In this document: positions 56,634 through 64,000 of the stretch, piece after piece
How the letters are laid out: each line of letters opens with the position of its first letter
Numbering within the stretch: position 1 is the stretch's first letter
Assembly (NCBI GenBank): GCA_030710605.1
Contig: CP092868.1
Span: forward strand, 25,080,821-25,144,820
Reading direction: 5' to 3'
DNA: 64,000 nt
Source of the DNA: Cordylochernes scorpioides
Taxonomy: Eukaryota > Arthropoda > Arachnida > Pseudoscorpiones > Chernetidae
Position numbers and translations under genes: made by a program
Notes under the pieces: generated by a model
The model's database searches: none
The model's input: the letters and a program-made list of their open reading frames with translations, nothing else
Told to the model about the DNA's origin: nothing

Positions 56634-57687
56634 TCTATATATATATATAAAAATAAATGTTTGTATGTTTGTTTGTTTGTATGTCCGGTATACAAATTCG
56701 CAGTAGTTCACTAATTCAAACCAAAATTTCCATACATAGGTAAAAAAATACGGGGAAGACGATAGGCTATTTAAAAATATATATAAATCAATTATTGAAA
56801 CTATATATTCAAATTATTCTACTTAGCTCACGAACAGCGCCCTCTATAAAAGTGGATATTTTTATTTCAGTACAATTTAGATTAAACTAGCGGACGTACC
56901 CGGCTTCGCCCGAGGTTTTACCCGAGTAAAGGTTTGTCTAACGAACATTTGTTAAAACAATTCTCTATAAACTTATAAAAAGAAAAGATATATTTTGATA
57001 ATTTGAAACTCGTATATTTGAATCTCTCGATAAAGTGAACATTTTTTCCCGGTCCCTGTTTGCCGTGTCATCCTGAATTTTGTCTTTCATAATTTTCTAC
57101 ATTACAAAATCATCGTTTTATCTAGTGAACATTTTTTCCCGGTCCCTTGAAAAATACTCGATAAGGTTGAATAAATTCATGGTCGTTTATGGAAGATGGA
57201 CGAAGTTCCCGGAGGTCATCTTGGGCAAGCTCCCGCGAGGCTTTCCCGCACAGCTGTGTCACCAACTCTGCCCTGATTGGTCGGTGGGTACTTGGAATGT
57301 CGGCCGGCGGCCGGGCGCTGGTGGCAAGGTGCTTGCGAGTTAAAGCTACAATTCTGCAAATAACTCTAAGGATATTATAGATATTCAAGATATTATTTTT
57401 CGTAAACCTTTCCGGGGATATGCCTAATAATATCCCAAATTTTCACGGCGATTGGATGTACGGTTTTTGAATCTATAGAGTACACACAGACCACAGACAA
57501 ACAGACAAACAGACAGACAGACAGAAAGACAGACATTCAATTTTATATATATAGATTATGCTGATGCAAACAAATAAATAATGCTAATAACAAACAATTA
57601 TTTAAAAAAATCTAATCTAAATATATATCACTCGGGTAGATATGCACACGGGTCAATCCCGGGGCGAAGCCCGGGTCACCCGTCTAG
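56634..57687 (+). mobile_element. Outer non-autonomous Helitron
   Basis: Starts TCTATATATATA after an A and ends with hairpin CCCGGGGCGAAGCCCGGG, ACCCGT spacer and CTAG before a T. Without the nested copy it is about 385 bp. No coding capacity. Confidence 0.75.
56887..57555 (-). mobile_element. Inner Helitron nested in the outer one
   Basis: Minus orientation: 5' TCTATATATATAAAATTG after A, 3' hairpin CGGGCGAAGCCGGG, CGTC spacer and CTAG before T. It includes a GC-rich island at 57190-57345 (GGTCGGTGGGTACTTGGAA) of unknown origin. Confidence 0.8.
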
Positions 57688-57689
57688 TA

Positions 57690-58200
57690 ACCTATATAAC
57701 CATCTATTAAAAGAACGCAAATAAGGTAAGCTTAACTCAACAATAAACAATAAGAATAACCTGAGAATAAAATTGACGAAATTGCAGAGATTTCAAATCC
57801 TTTTTTTAGAGATAGCATCAACACAATATAAATCTCATTAACACTCATAGAGTATGATTTCTCCAAATGAGAGTGGCATTTATTCATACTGAAGCATCTG
57901 GACAAATAAATATATTAATAATGGCTTAAGGTAGATGTATTTTTATCTACAAGATTAAAAATAAATGATCACACACACAATTCTATAAAACTGTACTGCA
58001 AGGAGGGATATTAATAACCCAGGGAGCACAGAACATCAACTACCTGGGGAGTCCAGCTCACTAGTATGGACTTAGTGTTAAGCGCTTTTACTCTGTACTG
58101 CAAAAAGGATTAAACTAAAAGGCGAATAATTGGCGAAAATTAAGTATTAATTATACTAAATTTTTATCATAGATAAATAATTTTTTACTTTTCAGATTTT
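57690..58200. other. No feature recognised
   Basis: AT-rich sequence with short ACACAC runs. Confidence 0.4.
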
Positions 58201-58204
58201 TTAT

Positions 58205-58350
58205 TTAATTTAGACTCACCTGATAAATTCATTGTAAAGGACTGAATGCTTTAAAAAGGATTTGTGTATGTGCATCATCTGTAGAATTAACCCAGCTTTA
58301 TACATTGGATTACCATTGCTGTGTTGGGATTGTCTGAATTGTGTAAAAAG
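58205..58350. repeat. Dispersed repeat shared with 60100-60245
   Basis: Both contain GACTCACCTGATAAATTC, TTTGTGTATGTGCAT and TACATTGGATTACCATTGCT. Confidence 0.75.
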
Positions 58351-58604
58351 ATATAAAAAAGCCAATAGACTTGGGGAGTTGAGAAATATAAAATATATGA
58401 TTGGCTTTTCACAAATTCTGGAGAATTGCAAAATTAAAAGGGATAACAGAGAAGAGCGACCCAACTTGAGGGAAAAAAAATATTATTCTCCACTTTCAGT
58501 ATTTCAAAAATAAAACTACAAAAAAAAAGAAACTTACTGCGAAAGGTTGTAGTTTTATTTTTGAAATTTGTAACGCAATTTTTCGTTTACTTTCAGTATT
58601 ATGT

Positions 58605-58898
58605 TAGGGGTCGGTGGAAGGATGGTCTAAATTGTTAGTTTTCGACCGCTACGACCCGGGTTCTATTCCCGCATTGGGAACTTTTTTTCTGTTTAAAAAA
58701 AAAAAAATGCTCCAATGGCCCCCGATTCTTGCAAAAGTCCAACCCCACCAGCGAGTGCAAGTAACCAAACGGGGCTCTGACACATTTGTAAGTGAAAAGT
58801 CGAACTGCTTTTCACATGTGTTGACATGTGGTGCACTTACATTAAAAGCAGTCGCCTACTTCTACCCACCATGATTACCATGGCCTGTACCACGGCGT
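58605..58898 (+). mobile_element. SINE family 1, near full length
   Basis: Head GGGTCGGTGGAAGGATGGTC, B-box-like GGGTTCTATTCCC, A-rich linker, body, diverged tail palindrome CCATGATTACCATGG. Confidence 0.78.
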
Positions 58899-58904
58899 TC
58901 AAAC

Positions 58905-59001
58905 AATACTATCTTAGGTAGCCATTCCATCCTATGATGTCTACCCATCTAGGAGAATCCTGTTTGGGACGAGTGTCCCTAAATAAAGACTTTTTGTGCT
59001 T
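58905..59001 (+). mobile_element. Short LINE 3' end
   Basis: GAATCCTGTTTGGGACGAGT with hairpin GGGAC-gagt-GTCCC, then TAAATAAAGAC. Confidence 0.6.
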
Positions 59002-59017
59002 TAAGATATATGAAAAA

Positions 59018-59352
59018 CCTCAATAGAAACAGAATGCTACCTAACCGATGATTTCCCTTTACCAGTCAAACGTTGTATAGCTCAATCGAGAATACTATTT
59101 ACAGTCTTTAAAAAAAAACACGTTCTGACGTTTGAGGACAAAAACTTAATATGTACACTGTGTGACGGGGAAATTACTGAAGAACTCCCACATTACCTGC
59201 TTAATTGTACAGCCCTTGATGAAGAAAGGAAGGCCCTATATCAACAAATTAAATGTACCAACACTTCACCCTACGTATTGCTTTCAAAAATATCCGCAAA
59301 CAAATCTAAGGCGATAGCTTACTATAATTTTTTTCAGATCATCATTATGTAA
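59018..59352 (+). pseudogene. LINE ORF2 C-terminal fragment
   Basis: Reads TSIETECYLTDDFPLPVKR and then C-x2-C-x9-H-x4-C (CTLCDGEITEELPHYLLNC) to a TAA at 59350-59352. It aligns with the last 115 residues of the 20867-22435 RT protein (SELPLPAKR; CQLC...HYIFEC), so the two LINEs belong to one clade. Confidence 0.75.
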
Positions 59353-59491
59353 GGACCAGTCAACAAGTGAATGACTTTGAGATGAAGAGTAAAGCCAGTT
59401 CAATTTCTATATAAATAACACAAGATTATTATTACCTTACCTAATTGGGAGAATCTGTATGGGGCAAGTCCCTAATAAAGACTTTTATGTT
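59018..59491 (+). mobile_element. 5'-truncated LINE 3' end
   Basis: Flanked by TTAAGATATATGAAAA (about 59001 and 59491). The 3' end has GAATCTGTATGGGGCAAGTC with hairpin GGGGC...GTCCC, TAATAAAGAC and TTGTTTT. Confidence 0.75.
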
Positions 59492-59924
59492 GTTTTAAGA
59501 TATATGAAAAGACATACTGGTGGCGATTTCTATGTTCCTCCAGAGGTCTATATTATAATTCAAAGAGGTAGGGTGATTAATAATGGTAATAAATAAAAAT
59601 GATCCAGGAAAAAAAAAACACAAAGAAGGAAATGCTGAAATATCTACTCAAAAATCTCCAGAGAAGAAAGAACAGGTTTCGTGGTAACATTACCTCCCCC
59701 TCAAGAAATGATAAAGATCTCTTCAGCCTCAATATCCATCTATTCTCAGATAGCAACGGCCAGTTCTTTATCTCCCAGGTAGATAGCCAGTACCTGCTTC
59801 TCTCTTCCTAGATTTCCTGAGGCTCCTTGTTACAAAATAATTTTATTAGATACCACTGAAAAAGAGAAACTTAGCTTATTTACAATGAAAAATATGAAAA
59901 GGTTCTTCACAGAAAAAAGTGAAC

Positions 59925-59995
59925 AATGCGGGATTCGAATCCGGTTCATGGATGTCGGGAATCGAGGGTTTTAACCTCTTGTTCACCGACTCTTT
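59925..59995 (-). mobile_element. SINE family 2 head fragment
   Basis: Minus strand AGTCGGTGAACAAGAGGTTA and CCGGATTCGAATCCCGCATT. Confidence 0.65.
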
Positions 59996-60099
59996 TGATT
60001 GAGGAACATTTTCTCTCTTCGTATATTGGACTCTTAGCATCTCTATATTTTTTATTATAGGTAAATATTTTTTACTTTTTCTGATTTTTTTTCTTTAAT

Positions 60100-60245
60100 T
60101 TTAGACTCACCTGATAAATCCATTGTAAAGGACTGAATTCTTTAATAAAGGATTTGTGTATGTGCATTATCTGTAGAATTAACCCAGCATTATACATTGG
60201 ATTACCATTGCTGTGCAAGGATTGTCTGAATTGGATAAAAGGATA
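60100..60245. repeat. Dispersed repeat, second copy
   Basis: Counterpart of 58205-58350. Confidence 0.75.
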
Positions 60246-60361
60246 TAGAAAGGACAAAGAGACATATACATTACATCCACGAAAGGAAATTTTTATAACT
60301 AGTCGTAAAATTTTAAAAGAAATATAATAGTATCATATATATCACATATATATATGCTTCA

Positions 60362-60415
60362 GCTTGCTCCACGCTGACGAGGGCTAACATCTCGAAACGC
60401 GTTCGTAGATTGATT
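60362..60415 (+). other. Hammerhead-like motif with GAAACGCG
   Basis: CTGACGAGGGCTAACATCTC then GAAACGCGTTCG. It resembles the motif at 30505 but stem II is poor and the cleavage triplet is unclear. Confidence 0.35.
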
Positions 60416-60519
60416 TTCTTGATCAAGAAAATGGGTTAGCCAAATATCAGTGAACAGGCTAAATCAACGTTTAGTTGATTTCTGTTCCACTAGATGGCGC
60501 TCTGCCATCTAAAAAGCAC

Positions 60520-60740
60520 ATATGCTCATGGTCAGGATATGCCTTCTTTGTTTTTAATATATACATTGTAACGTAGAAAATTAAGAAAGACAAACTTTGG
60601 AAAGACAGGAGGAGCAGTAACAAGCTCGCTCCAAAACTTGGGCTCAGCTGGCCCGGCTGATAGTACCCTGTAAGGGCTCCTGATCCAGGGATACAGGATG
60701 AGTCTGTACTTCATGTCAGAGGCAGCCATTTCATATTGGA
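60520..60740 (-). mobile_element. Possible LINE 3' fragment
   Basis: A 65-residue minus-strand frame (MAASDMKYRLILYPWIRS) is followed by AACAAAGAAGGCATATCCTG, shared in inverse with 49330-49390. Family not identified. Confidence 0.4.
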
Positions 60741-60904
60741 GCTAAGTAACCTGCCACTGAGTAGTGCTCCCAGTCTTAATGACAAAATAACTATCTAATG
60801 TGAAATTTTCAAAATACGGATATAAGACAAGAAATGTTTAGTCACGTATCTTGGTCTTAAAAATAGAATCAAATCTCTCTCTCTTTTAAAAAATATTATT
60901 ATCC

Positions 60905-61192
60905 ATAATACATGTGATACAGGCCATGATAATCATGGTGGGTTGTAGTTGGCAACTACCTTTATTGTAAGTACACCACATGTCTACACATGTGAACACA
61001 TCTGACTTTTGCACTTACAAATATGCAAGAGCGTTTTTGATTACTTGCACTCGATGGTTGGGTTGGACTTTTACAAGAATCGGGGGCCATTGGAGCATTT
61101 TTTTTATTAGGAAAAAAGTTCCCAATGCGGGATTCGAACCTGGGTCATAGCGTTCGAAAACCAACGGTTTAGACCATTCTTCCGTGACGCTC
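60905..61192 (-). mobile_element. SINE family 1
   Basis: Tail palindrome at left, body, and on the minus strand a head with GGTTCGAATCCCGCATTGGG. The first head bases are altered. Confidence 0.75.
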
Positions 61193-61216
61193 TGAACCAA
61201 CTTAAATATTTCAAAT

Positions 61217-61410
61217 ATAGTTAAACCTGTCTATAGCGCCCCCTCTAAATAGCGTCTCTCTTTCTCTATAGCGCCCGATTTTGAATACGTAGTACGATGC
61301 GATTTAGATTAAAAGTGACCTGTCTATAGCACCCCTTCTCTATAGCACCCTATTTTGGTGAGTCCCAAGATGGGGGGGGGGGGGGGGGCGCTATAGACAG
61401 GTTTAACTGT
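61217..61410 (+). mobile_element. pogo-like MITE, second copy
   Basis: Ends AGTTAAACCTGTCTATAGC and CTATAGACAGGTTTAACTG, TA at both sides; internal poly-G of about 17. Confidence 0.8.
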
Positions 61411-61639
61411 AGTAGGAAGAAAAGATATTCTACCATTCCCACCAAAAAGATGACCATGAACCCGACACCCTAATAAATTTCCTTCTTTGATTTACATAAC
61501 ATTTTGTAAGTCCTTGGCGGAGAATTTTACATATTTACATACTGTTGATTTACATAAAATATGATTTGGGAAAATTGGGCTGACTTGGCATTCTTTTTTA
61601 AACAATATTTTAAAATTATTGCTTGTGTCCTTCATGGCA

Positions 61640-61797
61640 TTTTCATGAAAATTTCTTCTTCTTTTTTCCTTATCCCTAGTACACGTGGTACAGGCCATGA
61701 TAATCATGGTGGGCGCCTACTTCTACCCACCATGATTATCATGGCCACGTGTACTAGGGATAAGCAAAAAAAAAAAAGAAATTTTCATGAAAATCTG
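61640..61797. repeat. Long palindrome of two SINE tails
   Basis: Arms of about 72 bp around CGCCTACTTCTA. Each arm holds the family-1 tail palindrome and CACGTGTACTAGGGATAAG plus GAAATTTTCATGAAAAT. The right arm lacks the CCTGTACC step. Confidence 0.85.
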
Positions 61798-61997
61798 TTT
61801 TATCTCTACCATTCTTTCTAGGGTTATTTGATATGTCTTCTATTATGAAGCAGATGTGTTTCCTTACACTAGGTATCTATAGAGTAGGGATTTCTTATCA
61901 ACAAATTCACTCTTTTTAAGATGTCTTAAGCGCATTTTGCTTCGCAATGTGAAAACTTATCAAAGGAGAACATTGTTCATCAGTTTGACAAATAAAA

Positions 61998-62172
61998 AGT
62001 CGGTGGACGAGTGGGTAACACCCTCGATTCCCGACAGTCATGAACCGGTATCGAATCCTGCGTTAACATTTTGTTTAATATGTGAAGTCACATATTATTC
62101 ATTGTTTCAATTATCATGAACCAGGTTGATCTTGTTGAGCGGTACCTATTAATGTGATTTTGAACCATCCAT
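61998..62172 (+). mobile_element. SINE family 2, near full length
   Basis: Head AAGTCGGTGGACGAGTGGGT, CCGACAGTCATGAACCGGTA, B-box-like GGTATCGAATCC, body to ACCTATTAATGTGATTTTG. Confidence 0.75.
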
Positions 62173-62353
62173 CAGTTCAACAGGCATTATAAAAGGTTAT
62201 TCTCATTATAATGACCGATTTTGGGGGGAAAAATATTCAAGATTTTTTCGTTTTATATTTCTGTAGAAGGGTTTGTGATATCCGAAAGCTTTGAAAGATC
62301 GTTTAAATAAAAGTAAGAAATTTATCCACAGAAGCAGTGTGTTGTTACAAATA

Positions 62354-62623
62354 CACCTATCCCCCGATTTACACAGTACTTTTTTTACACGTTTTCGCTT
62401 TTACACGGTTTTCCAAATAAGTTTTTTTTATCGCACTATACTAAATACTACTGTGATTGAACACATGCGCTGTGTACACATCTCACGAGGAATCCCGAGC
62501 TTATGTGCTGACTACATATTTTAACCTGTCAATGCATTTTATTTTTATTTCTGTGTACACCTATCCCTCGATTCACACGTTTTTCTCAGGAACGTATCTA
62601 CCGTGTAAATCGGGGGATAGGTG
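62354..62623 (+). mobile_element. pogo/Tc1-like MITE, copy 2
   Basis: Same family as 137-418, opposite orientation, TA at both sides. Confidence 0.75.
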
Positions 62624-62674
62624 TATTCAAAAGGCTGAATTTGAAATGACAAACTGATCTTGTATATGTACTTA

Positions 62675-62985
62675 CAGATATATAAAATGAAAGGATTTAA
62701 AAGCACGAATTATACACAATACAAACTTCTACTGTCCTTACTGCGATGAAAAAATATATTAGGAGGGCTTGGTTCATGAGTGGTAAACCCTCCCAGCGGT
62801 TTCACCAATTTAATCCACCAGACCGCTTCTCAGAGCTCTAATACTGTATTAGACGATTCTGCTTATATATGCTACACTGAAGGATGGTATCTCAGAAATA
62901 GGTTTTAAAGAAAACTATGGACAAAAGCTTTTAGGATAGTAGAATTACGTTCATATAAGTTAGTTTGCATACCAAGAAGGAAGCA
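62675..62985 (-). mobile_element. Hammerhead-part element, copy 4
   Basis: Keeps the right arm (GGATTTAAAAGCACGAAT) and centre of the 12.9 kb element; the left arm is absent. Minus-strand core: AGCGGTCTGGTGG, TTGGTGAAACCGCT, TACCACTCATGAACCAA. Stem II has changed on both strands, from TTGGC/GCCAA to TTGGT/ACCAA, keeping the pair. Confidence 0.65.
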
Positions 62986-63186
62986 TACTATATATTACAA
63001 TCTGTGCAAATATATCGGATATAGTCAACTATGTAAGTACTGATAGCTTTGTGTGAATGCGTATGACCATTCGGAAGTGGTTCAGCAATATTGAATGATC
63101 TATTACAGAAAACAGAATGCCTAATCCTGTCACAAGATGTACGTAATAGCAAGAATGCCTGGTGAAACAGTAGAATATATTTTTTC

Positions 63187-63490
63187 TAATTCGATGGAGT
63201 TTCAGAAAGCTATCATTGACGGTCTGAAAACGGCAGGATGGTCAAATCGCCGTGTGAAACGTCATGTCAATCGTTCTGACTCTACCATCCGATAGTGTTG
63301 GGAACAGTGGAGACAATATGGCACCTACACAAAATGAACTTGCTCAGGATTCACTAGAGTGAGGACAGTAAGTTAATAGCTGGATCTTCCACCACACAGA
63401 ATTCAGAGAGGGACTCCAAAGTGTTCAAGAATCACATAAATACTTATTGCTGAGTCAAATCAGCGATCTCAGCATCTTTTGCATGTCCTA
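63187..63490 (+). pseudogene. Tc1-like transposase N-terminal remnant
   Basis: Frame fragments read FQKAIIDGLKTAGWSNRRVK, then RHVNRSDSTIR-stop-CWEQW, and further on LDLPPHRIQRGTP. This follows the paired-type helix-turn-helix of Tc1-family transposases (GL..AG.S.R.VARHL.RS...R.W). At least four stops break it, and the DDE domain is not seen. It may be a relic of the enzyme that moved the mariner-like MITEs, which is inference. Confidence 0.65.
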
Positions 63491-63589
63491 CCATCAACAA
63501 CCCAACATTTTCGTCTTCGTTTCCATTAATGATAAGTTCAATGATCTTGAAGTGTCACAGAATGGTATGATGTCTAGTGATATCATGTG

Positions 63590-64000
63590 GTTACAATCCC
63601 GTTATAACGTTATATCAGTATATGTAGGTACACCCCCGTTATAACGGTCCATGTGGTTACATTCCCGTTATAACGTTATATCAGTATATGTAGGTACACC
63701 CCCGTTATAACGGTCCATGTGGGTACATTCCCGTTATAACGTTATATCAGTATATGTAGGTACACCCCCGTTATAACGGTCCATGTGGGTACATTCCCGT
63801 TATAACGTTATATCAGTATATGTAGGTACACCCCCGTTATAACGGTCCATGTGGTTACATTCCCGTTATAACGTTATATCAGTATATGTAGGTACACCCC
63901 GTTATAACGGTCCATGTGGTTACATTCCCGTTATAACGTTATATCAGTATATGTAGGTACACCCCCGTTATAACGGTCCATGTGGGTACATTCCCGTTAT
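63590..64000. repeat. 66-bp satellite, at least six copies, runs off the window
   Basis: Units contain the palindromes CCGTTATAACGG and CGTTATAACG, plus TATCAGTATATGTAGGTAC. Copies are almost identical, with GTGGTTAC/GTGGGTAC variants. Confidence 0.92.

Overview
This window reads as intergenic, repeat-dense DNA from an AT-rich animal genome. I found no intact host protein-coding gene. The best taxonomic clues are weak: the U6 snRNA copy at 45.3 kb carries the GCAAAATCG 3' segment that I associate with arthropods, and the window is full of R1-type LINEs, jockey/I-type LINE tails with a C-x2-C-x9-H-x4-C knuckle, a Tc1-like transposase remnant, tRNA-derived SINEs and small Helitrons. I infer an arthropod, possibly a chelicerate, with low confidence.

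Layout. 0-6.2 kb: a pogo-like MITE, a foldback with hammerhead-like arms, two mariner-like MITEs flanking a 47-bp satellite, an 87-bp satellite and a SINE. 7-13.4 kb: a 5'-truncated LINE, SINEs, a tandem array made of LINE 3' ends, and an R1-type LINE tail that received two later insertions, a Helitron-like piece carrying a tRNA-Gly and a foldback element carrying hammerhead ribozyme parts. 13.7-20.2 kb: MITE, 170-bp satellite, LINE ends, a minisatellite of 11- and 13-bp units, Helitron ends. 20.4-22.4 kb: a LINE reverse transcriptase fragment. 22.7-29.5 kb: a 595-bp tandem duplication, then an LTR retrotransposon (23873-29514) with apparently identical LTRs but only a gag remnant. 29.5-38.2 kb: MITEs, LINE tails, two more hammerhead-part copies and nested foldbacks. 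38.6-45.6 kb: nearly continuous satellite (173-, 130- and about 150-bp units) with a U6 retropseudogene inside. 45.7-52.2 kb: MITEs, LINE ends, SINEs. 52.8-55.7 kb: an R1-type LINE with endonuclease remnant, RT and zinc knuckle, inserted in a tRNA-SINE. 56.6-57.7 kb: one Helitron inside another. 58-64 kb: SINEs, LINE ends, MITEs, a palindrome, a fourth hammerhead-part copy, a Tc1 remnant and a 66-bp satellite that runs off the window.

Three observations stand out. First, four copies of one element carry all three conserved hammerhead strands with matching stem segments, in an order that neither a linear nor a circular monomer can fold without crossing. Second, many unrelated LINE 3' ends share a hairpin with a constant GAC...GTC apex and a co-varying lower stem next to AATAAA. 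Third, LINE 3' termini have multimerised independently in two places. All mobile-element proteins here look truncated or broken, so movement of the small elements would need enzymes encoded elsewhere.
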